A stretch of DNA of 64,000 nucleotides from Kingdonia uniflora (GCA_014058105.1 JACGCM010000910.1:1-64000), one strand, 5' to 3'; positions 1 through 11,718 are shown, counted from the stretch's first letter. Notes: generated from the sequence alone by a model not told the origin. A program made the numbers and translations.

Positions 1-1285
1 TCCCACTCTTTGTATTGTGGATGTAATGCGGAGGAATAATTTTTGGGCCTCGGATATAAACACTCATCAGTCGTCATACGGCAATGGGGTAAGATTTTTG
101 CCGATTGGCAATGATTTAAGCATTGTAAAATCCAATGGAGTGATCCATATCTCTGCACATGGGAAAGAAAAATGTGTGTTGTCGACCACCAACGCTCTGT
201 TAGTGCTTGAATTAGTCGATTATCAGAATTACCCAATTTGATATCCATGAAGCTCCCGAATATCTTTACCATAGGATCCCTTATTGTCAGAATTATGAAA
301 ATCTGTTCTAAATTTTATCACCGTAGTGAATGGGCCGTGCGGATGCATTGAATTGCGATTTTGTTAATTAGAGCTTTTGTCAAACCTGATTAACAAAAAT
401 AATAATATCACTTATGGAAAAAACTTACCGTGAGATCCTGTCGGTATAAAATATGTGCGCCACGCCATTTAGGAGAGCAATAATAAACTATATATGTGGA
501 ATTTCATCTTCAGTTGGATGTGATTGGTCTTGAATTTCTTCTGGTTCTTCAAATACAGTTTTTTTTTTTCTTCTTCCGGACCTCGACCGAATTACGACTT
601 CCCTTGAATCTCTTGTCACTCGGAAATTAGGGTCACAACTTGGGTGTGGGTCTTCTTCTGGCATTTGCATTTTATTGGGTTTGACTTAGGTAATTTTTTT
701 AAGGGTTTTGATAAAAATGAGAGAGAGAGGATGAAACAGTCCAGAGTGGGAACGAGTTCGAGTTGGCTTTGTTCAACAGATGACGTGACGGTGTTCTGTT
801 TACTGTACGGTAATCAAAACACCGCGCGGTATTTGGATTATAGAAAAATTAATAAAAAATATCCACGTCACCCCAACTGCTAAAAGGAAACGAGTGTGGG
901 TTTGGGTTTGTGGTTCTGACGAGTGGGCCAGGTCGTCATAACCCAAACTGAACTACTGGAGATGCTCTTATAAACTTCAAGGTTTGCTCTTTATATCAGA
1001 CCAAGACATTGTCATAAAGAAAAAAAACATATAACCGTTATCTTCAGCACAACAGGTTTGTCTTGTAATTTTTTTTTTCTAAATACGTACACACTAAAAT
1101 CGAACGTGTCACCTCTATTAATAATACAAAAAACATGCGATTTTGCTACATAATTTGGAGTTAGGAGAAGCGAAAAAAATTTTAAAGGCAAAATTAAACA
1201 ATGCTAAACATTTTAAGCAAATATTATAAGTAAAAGATGGGCATAACAACTGCGATATAGTTTGTGTTAGCTTAAAACTTAAAAG
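1..1285. other. Left flank, no recognised gene
   Basis: This stretch holds one 75-codon open frame at 17-241 (+) with no domain I recognise and no visible splice context, and otherwise AT-rich sequence. A short segment near 945-970 (ending in actggagatgctctta) looks like the inner end of a MITE terminal repeat, but I found no partner for it upstream. Nothing else here can be supported. Confidence 0.4.
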
Positions 1286-1395
1286 GAATGGATTTATTGA
1301 CACTTGAGTACCATCCATCTCTATTAGATAGATGAGTGGTTCTATAAAGAAAATGAGGCGAAAATTATAATATAAGGTGTCAATGAGGTGCGGCT
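1286..1395 (+). repeat. MULE left terminal inverted repeat
   Basis: This aligns with the reverse complement of 11313-11425 and with the MULE ends at 17645-17812 and 17833-17935. The most conserved part is the pair of ACTCATCTCTA / TAGAGATGAGT-like blocks, which themselves form a small palindrome. Confidence 0.65.
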
Positions 1396-1484
1396 CTCAC
1401 ATAAGTGACGTGGTTGTTTCCCACTTTCCTTCTGACCTAAATCGATTTTCAAATTATTTCCCCAAAACTTCACCCACCATCATT

Positions 1485-1488
<4 letters not shown>

Positions 1489-1515
<27 letters not shown>

Positions 1516-1698
1516 ATCTTTACTCCAGCCACCAGAGTGAAAATTAGGGTTTGAGATTACCAATTAAGGGTGCAGCTCTGTGTGATTGTAGTTTCTTGCG
1601 CACTTGTCCTTCTCTCTCTCTCTCTCTCTACCGTTAGAGACCAAATTAGGGTTTGAGATTACTAATTGAGGGTGAAGCTCTGTGTGATTGTAGTTTCT
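1489..1698 (+). repeat. CT microsatellite and 102-bp tandem duplication in the leader
   Basis: A (CT)n tract at 1489-1515 is followed by two copies of a segment beginning aaattagggtttgagatta, at 1541-1597 and 1643-1698. Each ends in a ctgtgtgattgtagtttctt-like block, and a second CT tract lies between them. Pyrimidine-rich leaders of this kind are common just downstream of plant promoters, so this is probably the 5' untranslated region of the PMD gene. Confidence 0.7.
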
Positions 1699-2214
1699 TA
1701 GGCCGTTCTTGGAGATTACGGTTTATATAACTTGTGATTTTGGGGGTTCAGAACTCATTGGAATCTAGGGTTTGTGTTTTTGTGGTTTGATTTGGCTCAG
1801 TACGAGGATTTCAGACCTCTTCTCTATCGCTTTTGGTACATCAATTTGGGGTCAGTACGAGGTTTTGTTGATTCAAAATTGTGAAGTGAAGACCTAAGTT
1901 TGCTTGAAGATTGTTGTTGTTTGTGATTCAAAACAATTTTTCTGTCTAGTTCAAGGTATGATTGTGCTCAATCCCTAATTTCTATTTGGTTAAGCTTTGA
2001 TTTCCAATTTTATGGTTGTATGTAAAAACAAATTTTTATTGATTTCTTTCCTTGTTTCGCACCGATATAGCACCTTTTTTCCCCCACTGTATGCTACCAA
2101 AGTAATTATAGTATCTTAGATGGGATCCCCTTGTCTAATGCATGCTTGTAAAAATGAGATGCCCACCGCTATTTCAGGGACATACAATTACAAGATCTGC
2201 ATGGCATTGAGTAA

Positions 2215-2285
2215 ATTGTCGATTAATTCACATGTTCGACAATTTAATGGACTAAATATTGTCGACACATGCTGTACTCGACAAT
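2215..2285 (+). repeat. Spaced palindrome cluster 1 (intron 1 of the PMD gene)
   Basis: Two units of the form ATTGTCGA - 12 or 13 bases - TCGACAAT lie here: arms at 2215-2222/2236-2243 (loop 13) and 2258-2265/2278-2285 (loop 12). The arms are perfect. The upstream block containing tgtaaaaatgagatgccca (near 2148) is also found before cluster 2. Confidence 0.8.
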
Positions 2286-4015
2286 TTTTGCCAATACCTT
2301 TGTTACTTTTTGTCTAACAATGCCATGGTTGACAATTCTTACATAATTTAAACTGTCTTATCACACATACTAATTTTTTTTATATGGTCTGCTTCCTTTC
2401 ACAGGTAAACAATGAAAGAAAAAGTACCTCCTATAGCTTCTATTAGAAGAATGAGAAAGTCAGAGAGAAGGTCCGAAACATCCAAATTTTGACAACCCGA
2501 AAAGAAGGCCAAGAAAGAGAGATTGTTGAGAAGAGAATATTGGTCCCTCTAAATACTGTTGAATACTTAAGCAGCAGTTGAAACTACTAATGAGGATGTG
2601 GTTCAAAATTGTGGACCTCAGGCAATAGAGGAAAGTAACAATATAGATAGAGACATGGTCAATGAAGATCGTCAAGAACATAATATCGATGATATTGGTG
2701 ATGAGCCTCAACTAAGTTTGGGTTCTGAAATACAGAGTGAGTCTGCCCAAAACTACCTTGGGAGCTCAACCAACGCGGGCTGAATGTCATGATGGACCCA
2801 ATAGCAAGGTAAATTTTGTTAATAATGGCGCAGATGATAACAATGAACCCAGTATTAGTAATGTTGATGGTGATGGATCACAACATAAAAATGCACAAGG
2901 CAATAATGAGGCTAATGATCAAAATGAGGGGGTTGTCAACAATGACGATGTAGGCCCGATTGATAATAATTTGCTTAGGAGCTTCAAGTTTCATAAAGTT
3001 AGGTCGATTGGACTTGGCCCGGTATACCATTTAATTATTCTTGTTTTTTCTTACAGTTTTAAAATAATTACAGTTCATGCCCTAAAATTGCGTTAATTTC
3101 GTTACCGTGACATCATCAATGTTGTAGTTTAGGAAAAGGCATGCCTTCATGTTCACCATCACCCGTCAATCTGGGATCTTACGAGGGAGCTAAAAATTGT
3201 CCAGGAATTGGTTAAGCAAAATTGGCACTTTATTGTAAGACTATTACAACTAAAGGGCTTATTATCGATTTTGCAGAACATTGGCAACCGAAAACTAATA
3301 GTTTCCATTTTAAATGGGGAGAGATGACTTCAACTTTGGATGATGAGCAATTGTTTGGGTTGGATGCAGAGGGAGATACCATAGTAATTGGTGGTACTTG
3401 GAGATTTTCGGCCATTGTTAATGTTTTATGTGAGAATCTTCTGCTAGATGCTATTGTGCTCAAAACAATGAAAGCTGGTGGTAAATAGAACTCTTTGTTA
3501 CTGTCTAAACTAAAAGAACACTTTGCATACAAGTTAGAAAATGTTATTAATGATGGTAATACTGCAGCAGCTAAGAAGAAGGGGCTGATAGCCATTTATT
3601 CTTGGTTCGTTCTTATTTCCTACTAAGAAGGGCACTGGTATGAAAACGTAGTATCTTGACTTGTTTGTTAAGGACAAAGCGGCAAAGAAGTGGTCATGGG
3701 GATCAACAGTTTTTGTGCACATGTACTACAATCTTGGTGTAACGTCTTGAGATGATCAGAAACAATTTGCATGTTGTACTTTGCTACTCAAGGTAACCCG
3801 CTTAGTTCTTGACTAAAGCATTTTTTTTTTCGTATCGTTCCCGCATATTTGTTTCTCACCATTTTTTATTATTTCTTTTTCTGTATTCTACCATTTGTCA
3901 TCCTTAAATGTACTGTTGTGTATTAGTTGTTATTTCCCTTTGTTTACTGCATGTTTTAAAAATGAGATGCCCTTGGATAAGCAATTTCAGATATGAACTG
4001 CAATATATTGGTGAA

Positions 4016-4147
4016 ATTGTCGATAAACATATGTGGTCAACAATTTCTTTAGAAGATATTGTCGATGCATCCCTTACCCGATAATTTTGAATGCATGAGA
4101 TGGGACTATATGTACAGTATTGTCGACATATGCACGAATCGACAATA
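4016..4147 (+). repeat. Spaced palindrome cluster 2 (PMD gene intron)
   Basis: Three units with 8-bp arms and loops of 13, 12 and 12 bases. The first and second right arms have decayed by single changes (TCAACAAT, CCGATAAT); the third is perfect. A taaaaatgagatgccc block precedes it at about 3957, as it does cluster 1, so the intron repeat is longer than the palindromes alone. Confidence 0.75.
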
Positions 4148-5408
4148 TGTTAAATTGTAATCAATAATAAACTTAGCTTCTCCTTTCATATATATGATAT
4201 GTTTGATATATAAATGTGGTAAAATTTTGATTGAACCTGTTCACTAATTTGATTTTGTTTATCCCTTGTCAATATACATATAGTTGTGGGTCTTTGCACA
4301 TTTCTCGAATCCCCTGGGATATTGAAAGAACTGGATTCAGATGACACTGATCATTGTACTTGTTGAAAATGGGGTGGCTTAGTCACAATTATAAATGGTG
4401 GTCTTGCTTTACTAAAGTTCAGGGAAGCATTGGATAATAACAAAGACAATGATGTAAGTTCATTAAAATTGTAGTATTTGGTGTTTGCATTTTCTTTTTC
4501 TTTAGATGTCTTTGTTTTTTCTTAACATAAACTCTCTTTTTGCGTTGTCTCTATGGGACCCATAGAGATAAAAATGGATGCTACACACGTTCAAGGAAAG
4601 CACCTATTTCTATAGGTCGTTAGCAAGTCCAGACTATGTTGAGCCCTACCACCCTAATAGAGCTGTGTGACAATTCTCTAGGATTCAACACATCCTGACA
4701 AAAACAAGATGTCCAGAAGTGTCTAAATTATGGACCACAGAAGAGCCGAGAAAATACAACCCTAAGTATAAGTGGGTTGATTGCTTCTCTATCGGAAAGT
4801 GGAAATAATGGATATTGAAGAAAGATGAGAAATGACAGAGGGTACGGGAGGGATATGCATTATGTACCGAGGGATATTTGAAGTAGTTTGCCATTGTCTC
4901 ATGGATGAAGAGATGTCTCCTTGCTATTGACTTGGCTGTAAATGATGATGGATGGTTATTTGGAATAAGCAAGCCCGTGTTAATGTTGAGGGTAACATAC
5001 CCGTGGAGCAATCTGAAGTTGTTTGTGAAGAACATGATGGATTGGTTAGTACATCTTGCGCTTAGATGGATTAACATACTTAGTTAGGGGTAAAAATATT
5101 TCTTCTCTAATATTTTGTTCACTTGTATGCCCAACTTGTATAGCCCAATGACCATGTCACTTTGTCTTAACCTGATCATGATACTTGGCAAACACGGGCC
5201 GAAACTGACAGGTTGGAAGAGCTCATTCTTAAAATTTGAAGTTCATAAGCTTAAGGAAGACAAAGAGAAAGAGTCTTAGTCCAACTTAAAGTTAGCAGAG
5301 GCCCAGAAAGAGAAGGTGAGTTATATTCAGTGAGCAGTAGAAGTAAGTTTTGTTCCTATGATGTTATTTGTTCACTACTGTACCGAAATAAAATTATCAA
5401 TTATGGGT

Positions 5409-5500
5409 GTAGTCGACATTTATTTCATAAGGTACTATGCCATAATTATCGAGTGGGCATATGATGGACAATAACTTACTAAGGCATATATGACAATTGT
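5409..5500 (+). repeat. Spaced palindrome cluster 3 (decayed, PMD gene intron)
   Basis: Recognisable half-arms (gtcgac, attatcga, ggacaataa, tgacaattg) lie at the spacing seen in the other clusters, but no perfect pair survives. It lies in the same intron as the MITE at 5611. Confidence 0.45.
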
Positions 5501-5610
5501 GACATCCAAATTTTGTTGATGATGTGTTGGTAAAAAAATTTATATGTTTACTATGCTTCCTTCTGGAATAATTGTTTCATTTCATCTTAACCATTTATAA
5601 TTGAATGTAA

Positions 5611-6768
5611 GGCCATGTTTATTTATTTTTTTGGGTGAGAAGAGGTAGAAAATTTTGAGGTTAGAAGATTGGAAAAAACTCGCGTGCGTTTAACTGAAGG
5701 TTAGAACTTGCACTTAAAATTTTGATTTCTAACTTAAACTTCTCACTAGTCTGTTTGGCTGAACTATTTAATTTGACCACAGATTAGAAGTTTCTCCACA
5801 AAAATATCAAAAATACATATAAACCAAATTTTCCTTTCTAATTCATCATAAATTAATGTAACAACACAATTAAAATGGTGGTTTAAGACAAAAACAAAAT
5901 TAAAATGTGTACATCACATACCAAAATACCAAATATATAAGAGAGAGAGTGAGAGGAAAAGATAAATGTAGAGGTAGAAAGAGTGAAAGAGGGAGATAGA
6001 GTTGTATGAGGGTGGGAGAGAGAGGGGATGAATGAGAGGGAGAGGTAGAGAGATAAGGGGGAGAGGGAGAGAGTTGTATGAGGGTGGGAGAGAGAGGTAG
6101 AGAGAGAGAGAGAGAGTTGTATGAGGGTGGGAGAGAGATGGGATGAATGAGAGGGAGAGGTAGAGAGATAAGGGAAAGAGAGATATATATATATATATAG
6201 AAAGAAAAGTGTATGAGGGTGGGAAAGAGGGGATAGAGAGGGAAATGTAGAGAGAGAGAGAGAGATAGAGGAAGTTGTATGAGGGTGGGGGAGAGAGGGG
6301 ATAAAGAGAGAGGTCGGAGAGAGGGGATAGAGAGAGATGTGAGATGGAGAAGTAGAGTGATAAGGGAGAGAGAGAGAGGGGGGGGGGGGAATGTTGAATG
6401 GGTTTTTATTTGGCTTATTTGGGGTTAATGTGACTTTTCATTTGGCATATTTGAATTTTTTGGGTTTGAAACAACCAAAATACCTCTGGAAACGAGCAAA
6501 CCACGGTATAGCGGCAAAACGACCAGTCAAAGCCAAACTGGAAGTTTTTTAGCTGGAAGTCAACCCAAAAAATTTCACATTGGGGGGGGGGGGGGGGGTG
6601 TGTGTGTGAAGTTTTTAGGTTGGAAGTAGGCCAAACTTCTAGTTTTCATTTTTTCTAGAGAGAATGCCTACTTTTATAAAAAAAACAAACATGTCAAATG
6701 TGAGAAATTTCCAAAAGTTCTAAAAGATCACACCTCTTCTCACCATTGACCAAAAAACAAACATGGCC
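5611..6768. mobile_element. PIF/Harbinger-type MITE, TSD TAA
   Basis: The left end GGCCATGTTTATTTATTTTT and the right end, reverse complemented, GGCCATGTTTGTTTTTTGGT match and continue into a shared GGTGAGAAGAGGT block. The flanks are TAA at 5608-5610 and TAA at 6769-6771, the duplication typical of PIF/Harbinger elements. There is no coding capacity. The interior (5940-6390) is a purine minisatellite built from a repeated agagttgtatgagggtggga block, and G runs stand at 6378-6389 and 6582-6598. It is inserted in an intron of the PMD gene. Confidence 0.85.
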
Positions 6769-7206
6769 TAATCTACTGAGAGAGACTATTGATCAAATAA
6801 AACCTCAAGCGTGTTATTGACAAACTCTCAGCAAAATTGTACGAAGAACTACCGGGCCAGTTAGATGCGAAGGTAAGGTCTTAGGTATATGTCTTTATCC
6901 CCTACCCTTCATTGTTTATTCCAAACTCTGATGGTCATGATAAAAGCTTTGACTTTAGATATTGGAGTGCAAGAATTTGCAAGAATAAAAAAAAAAAATT
7001 GGAGGCTGAACTAAGGCAAAGATCTAAGGTTGAAGACTGTAATTAGAGCTTATCGGTGGAGTTGAATAAAAAAGTAGTATGGTGTTCTAAATGTTAATAA
7101 TTACTCATTCATTGTTATATCTTATTTATTTCTTAAATGTTAACAGACTCAAGAAAACGAGTTATTGAAAGAGATCAACCTGAAATTGATGGTGTAGTTG
7201 GTAATC

Positions 7207-7735
7207 CACAATCGAATTAAAGATTAACTTTGGAAGAAGTATTAAACATAAATACAAGATTTGGCGGGATAATTTCCCAGAAGGAACTTCTATTGCTCAT
7301 TTCAATCGATTACAATAAATTACTCCTCAAAACCCTATGTTAAACATTACAACTTGGATCTCTCTTTATATTGCCTAGCCTTGCTTTTTCTAATAGGTTA
7401 CAAGTTTCTTAATTATAATATAGGATAAAATTGCCCTTAAAACGACCTAATTTAGAAGTAGTTGCGATAGTCATTCGAACGACTTCCCAAAATAAGCCTA
7501 AAAAATGAGGCAGAACTTTTGTCTTCAACTCGTTTGAACGGCTCCAAGGTTCGTTCGAACAACCTTGATAATTTTGCCTAGAAACGACAACAAGACCTTT
7601 GGCTTGACTTTGCTTCTATCTTGCTCGAACGGCTCCAACACACGTTCGAACGACTTGATGTCTTTTAAGGGTTTAATGTTTAGATCTTCCTGGATCAGTT
7701 GGATGAGCAACTTTCACTACCTACACATCTGAGTT
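7207..7735 (-). other. Possible solo LTR fragment within the PMD gene
   Basis: Read on the minus strand there is a TATA-like aatataaagagaga at about 7355-7368 followed by sequence resembling a transcribed R region. A 29-bp segment around gaacggctccaa occurs twice, at 7529 and 7622. A TGTAG terminus may lie at 7726. I could not find a matching second border or a target duplication, so this remains a guess; it could simply be intron. Confidence 0.25.
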
Positions 7736-8174
7736 TAAAAAGCCTTTACTTAGATTGAAATAAATTGGCCACATTCTTTATAGCTATGGTAATATTGTAG
7801 CTGTGGTACATGTTTTAAACAACTTGCTGTGATCCCGCATAAACTGCCCGTGGCAGACCTATACCTTAAAAAGAAGTTTGATGAATTATTGTCTGTGTAT
7901 GAAGAAGCTAAGATAAAGTTGAGTGTGAAAGAAGATTTTGTAAGTCAATCAAAATGAAATTAGTTGTTGTTAGCCATGTGATGTTCTGAACTATGGTATA
8001 ATGAAGTTAGTGTTTGATTAGAACAAAAATTCACTTTGGTTTTATAGTAGGTTTTTTAATTTAACTTTAATTCAGTTTAGGACTTATTTGTTTGAAACTC
8101 AGATGTACTATTCAATGGGACCCCTATTCAATATGGGGGAATGGATATGCTTGGACTGATATTTACAAGACCCT

Positions 8175-8345
8175 TGATATTGTCAGAATACATCATCAAC
8201 CGACAATTACATGGTTGGAATTGTTGATTGAGTGCGCATGCTGACATTTATGTTTTCATTTACACAACATAGAAATTGTCGATGCATGCATTAATTGACA
8301 ATATGTAGAATGTTTTCCTTAGTATGATCGACATAATCGACAGTC
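8175..8345 (+). repeat. Spaced palindrome cluster 4 (PMD gene intron)
   Basis: Units include ATTGTCAG - 13 - CCGACAAT and ATTGTCGA - 12 - TTGACAAT, plus partial arms (attgttga, gatcgaca, atcgacag). The intervals between arms agree with clusters 1, 2 and 5. A 17-base C run stands just downstream at 8431-8447. Confidence 0.65.
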
Positions 8346-8821
8346 ATATCACCATTAACATACATATAGTTCAGCTCATGTATGTCTTTGGAACAGATAC
8401 TGAACTCGACTACCAAGTATAAGAAAGAAGCCCCCCCCCCCCCCCCCATTTCGGTTATGGAATGGTAATTTGAGTGTTTATCCTAATGTTGGAGGTTTTT
8501 CAGCGTAACAAACTACTCATTGCTGAAAAGATGAAGAAGACGCTTGAAGCAGATAACGATGAATGGGTATGGGCTATTTCTAATGCCCCATACCTATGAC
8601 ATTATTGATATCGCTTCTAAGGTGTACTTATTTGTAAGGTTATACTATCCATTCATTGTTGTTGCAGGAGGTTTGGCGTCAATCATTAAAGAAGGCACTT
8701 GGGATTAAAGATATAGCAGACGAGGATGACCCAACCCTTGAAAACTTTATGAACAAAATGATAGATTCTTCACAATAGTGCAGAAGGGACCCAATGGAGA
8801 TTATCAAGAAAATTCACATTA

Positions 8822-9544
8822 ATGGGGCTAACTCAAGACAAAGTGACGATCGGAAGGGGGGAAAATGTGTCTAAAAAGAAGCTACAAGAATTTCTATTTC
8901 AACCGTGGGTGAAGTATCATCTAGATTTTCAGGGCGTCGACCTTTTTGATAATAATTCTTATTTTAGGGTTCCGGCTACGATTCAGCATCACAGTCAAGA
9001 CAAATTTCATGATGTAATGAAAGTGTTAAAGTCCTTTATGGCCAATGACCCCACGTTTTGGAAGAGTATTTTTAGTCAGACCTTGGGATGTACGTTTCAA
9101 TCCACGGGGTGAGAAGTGTATGAATTGTTGTTGCGGGCATTTTCGTTTGGCTATCAACATTTGGAGTATAGGCATATGAGCCATTTACTAGCCACATGCT
9201 ATGAGAAGGTAGTGTGGTCTTCATCAGCCATACTACAACATACAAATTCTTACCTCTCTTTTGGGCAAGGAAGAAAAACTTCCAATCGAAAGAGCAAAGG
9301 TTCAAGAACCTTATTATGGACACTAATAAGTATTGGTGGTTTGGTTTGGGGTCAGACAAGTAATACGTTTGCTTGTTTTCAAGGTTTAACACACCAATTC
9401 CTCTAGTTTCTACTCATTTTTCAGGCACGGGAAATTGAAAATTCCACTGTTGATAGGTTTTTTGATGTGAGAAGCATGAGGTTTAAGACATTATTGAAAG
9501 AACACAAAGTGAAGGGTTATCAATTGAATGACTTGATCCAGTAA
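8822..9544 (+). pseudogene. Unrecognised ORF inside the MULE, one in-frame stop
   Basis: A frame opens at ATG 8822 and, apart from one TGA at 9110-9112, stays open to 9406 (about 195 codons). The sequence on both sides of the TGA reads as continuous protein (CTFQSTG / EVYELLLRAFSFGYQHLEY), so the stop is probably a CGA to TGA change. A further exon after the AG near 9425 (containing STVDRFFDV) could extend it to TAA 9542-9544. I recognise no domain. It lies right after the PMD stop codon at 8778 and before the minus-strand SWIM fragment, so it is cargo or a third gene of the element. Alternative: the 3' end of the PMD transcript read in another frame. Confidence 0.4.
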
Positions 9545-10303
9545 GCTTGTGAGGTGGCTCTTTTCCTTTCACTTTTGGATAACCAGTTTATGTATATGTT
9601 TTGGATAACTAGATGTACTGACTGAATGTTATCTATGAATATATTTCTTGACTGTTGAATTCTTGTCATATTGCCTTTAGACAAAGTTTAGCTCTTTACC
9701 TGTATGGTTGTTTGCTGCTGTTACCTCCTGCTTAGTTTACATTTTCGATTACAGCTGAGATTGACAATTACTTCGTATCTGCATTTGTGGTTGTCTGTTT
9801 TTGTTTCTTACTAGTCATTACGAGATTGTATCGAATCTTAGCTAAAAAAATCATGGGTTCTTTTTTTCGATTCATTTAGGTCACCAACAATTTCATGTAT
9901 TTGTAGACGAATGGTTTTGTTAGGGGTTGCACTACTCTGACAATCATTTTATGACCATTGCATGTTTATCCTGGTCGATTACAGTGATGATTCTACAATT
10001 TAAGATACAAAAATACATTTCATAAGACATAAACTGAGAATATCAACATTAATTTAAATGGGATCCCAATTTAAAATACATAGCAAGCTGGTATAATTGT
10101 TATACAATAGTTTTTGAAATAGGCATGTGGCTAAATAAAATACAGATTATTTAAAGACATAATCCGGGATGCAAGGCAACTCTTTCTAGGTTTTCTAGAT
10201 GTCGTGGTTGTGGGGATTCTCTTGCAATAGTTGGACATTATCCTCATAAGGATCTCTTACATTAAATTCATTATGATTAGTTTTATTACAAGTACATTAT
10301 AAA
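9545..10303. other. MULE interior without a recognised gene
   Basis: AT-rich sequence between the convergent unrecognised ORF and the FAR1-like fragment. No palindrome cluster, TIR or open frame longer than background is visible. It probably contains the 3' ends of both transcription units. Confidence 0.5.
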
Positions 10304-11162
10304 TTAATCACGGCGAATGTGACGTTTATGCAAACTATTGAGGATGTATTTACTTGATTTGACTATCTTCATCTTGAGAAGTGGGGCATGTGCGTTTGTC
10401 ATGGTTGCCAAATACTCCCTAACTTTTGCATATTTTCTTCTTCTTTGTAACAACCTCTTCCATCCACTCTTCCATCTCGCCCATTTTTTGTGATCAGTCT
10501 TCGCTCGGCCTTTGGTTTGATTCACAAGAGGGTTCAAAATGGTAGTTCCAAACATAATAGTATCCGCCAATGGAGTTGAGATGGCTGATTGTGATGTATC
10601 AGTCTTTGTTAAAGACTTATCGTAATGGTTAGGGTAAGACTATTTCTCGTCTAGCATCGAAATCGCGAATTCAAAGTTTTTTTTAATCTTTGAATCCCCT
10701 ATCGAATAACTTTGATGCGCAAAGTGATAGCTGGCTATGGTGTAAGGGTTGTCTTAAGTTCTCTACTGCTAAGTGATTTTCATCATATGAGCTTGAGGAC
10801 TTGTTTGTACCTATCTTCTACCCTATCATAATCTGGTATTTTAAGAATGTCGTATTTCGAAAAAACCTTGAGAATGTGACAATATGGGAGACCAATATAC
10901 AAAAACAACTTGCATCCACAATTACCGGTTAACTTGCCCAAGTCTATATTTAGTTCGAATGACTCGACACGGCCACTATGGGACTTCACTATAAGTTGAC
11001 GAAGGTTGCCTTCTATGAATCTTTCTATTGCAACGAAGTGGACTACCAGATCAAACTGATTCTCAAGTTTGTGGAACATTGTTCTCATGTATATCTTTGC
11101 AGCGTCTTTGAGTAGAACTTTTTGAGGGTCAACTTGATAAAATTGCCATTGTTTCTTAACTG
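10304..11162 (-). pseudogene. FAR1/MULE-type transposase C-terminal fragment with SWIM zinc finger
   Basis: An exon beginning after a tctaccacag acceptor at about 11163 encodes VLLKDAAKIYMRTMFHKLE, then the SWIM zinc finger: CGCKLFLYIGLPYCHILKVF followed by KIPDYDRVEDRY (11088-10783). The Cys-X-Cys...Cys-X-His pattern is complete. A second piece (10570-10304) holds NQTKGRAKTDHKKW, like the tail after the SWIM domain in FAR1-related proteins. Stops separate the two pieces. The catalytic DDE region and the N-terminal DNA-binding part are absent from the window. Family knowledge: FAR1/FHY3 factors derive from MULE transposases. Its place next to a MULE terminus suggests it is the element's own transposase remnant, not a host FAR1 gene. 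Confidence 0.65.
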
Positions 11163-11312
11163 TGGTAGAGGAGAGCGAAAGATTGAGAGAGACAATGAAG
11201 AAAGTAATATGGATTCAAAATTACATTGAGAGTAAGAGAGAGAAGAGATATGACATGTCTGACGTCGACCACGTGAAGAGAAAAATGAGAGAAAAAGATT
11301 GTCAACTCATTC

Positions 11313-11425
11313 ACACCTCATATTGAAACTCCTAATTATAAGAGCCACTTATCTAATAGAGATGAGTCGTTCATATTCAACGAGGCTTGAGTGTTCCATT
11401 TTTGAGTATCTATGAATCCGCTCCC
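11313..11425 (-). repeat. MULE right terminal inverted repeat
   Basis: Reverse complement homology to 1286-1395. It ends with ...GAATCCGCTCCC at 11425, followed by the putative target duplication at 11426-11435. Confidence 0.65.
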
Positions 11426-11718
11426 AAATTTAAAAGGGCTAACATCCACCATGCCAAGAATCAAAATATAATTTTTGGACAAATCAATTTAAAATCCAAG
11501 TCAGGTACTCTTGGAGGAAATTGAGTCTGACTACCTTGAATTTGACTTTTTTTGCATCCAAGGCAGTCAGACACTTTAGGAGTTGCTCTAATAACAAGGC
11601 TCCATTTTGCTACCATTATGTAATAAACAATATCCAAGGTAGTTTTCTCTGTCGAAGACATCTACGACAAATAGGCATTTTCTTTTCAAGCCATGTAAGA
11701 ATGTTTTAATGGAAAATT

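Larger units (their letters stand above)
1490..8778 (+). pseudogene. Plant mobile domain (PMD, MAIN-like) gene, multi-exon, broken
   Basis: Exon 1 (leader) ends with a donor at 1956; exon 2 starts at 2405 and the probable ATG is at 2412. The acidic N-terminal exon has stops. The PMD is spread over exons near 3133-3792, 4284-4453 and 4565-5088. Visible signatures are SIWDLTRELK then FHFKWGEMTSTLDD (3300-3345), KKWSWGSTVFVHMYYNL (3681-3734), and YHPNRAV..QFSRIQ (4648-4690), all in family order. Downstream exons (to 5315, near 6780-6872, 7840-7938, 8510-8564, 8669-8778) encode charged, probably coiled-coil segments and end at TAG 8776-8778. PMD proteins occur as host genes acting in silencing and genome stability and also inside transposons. 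Here the position between MULE ends supports the transposon type. Several stops and frame changes make it non-functional as sequenced. Confidence 0.7.
1286..11425 (+). mobile_element. Mutator-like element (MULE) carrying a PMD gene
   Basis: The ends are inverted copies of one another: the left end reads GAATGGATTTATTGACACT and the right end, reverse complemented, reads GGGAGCGGATTCATAGATAC. Homology continues about 110 bp inward, including a CATCTCTATTAGATA block and a TGAGGTGTNAATGAG block. The flanks AAACTTAAAA (1275-1284) and AAATTTAAAA (11426-11435) differ at one of ten positions, matching the 9-11-bp duplications known for MULEs. Inside lie a plus-strand PMD gene, an unrecognised ORF, and a minus-strand FAR1/MULE SWIM remnant. 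Two more ends of the same family lie at 17645-17812 and 17833. The TSD is AT-rich, so the exact border may shift by 1-2 bp. Inference: an old, immobile copy of an element that once carried its own transposase. Confidence 0.7.

Noticed and set aside
17..241. 75-codon frame at the left edge as a host gene
   Set aside because: No recognised domain, no splice signals, and AT-rich surroundings. Kept only as a note in the flank entry.
6582..6598. G17 run as a deliberate quadruplex regulator
   Set aside because: A bare homopolymer next to a GT microsatellite is better explained by slippage or sequencing error.
10304..11162. A host FAR1/FHY3 transcription factor gene
   Set aside because: Only the SWIM part and tail are present, broken by stops, and it abuts a MULE terminus. 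A transposase remnant is the simpler reading.
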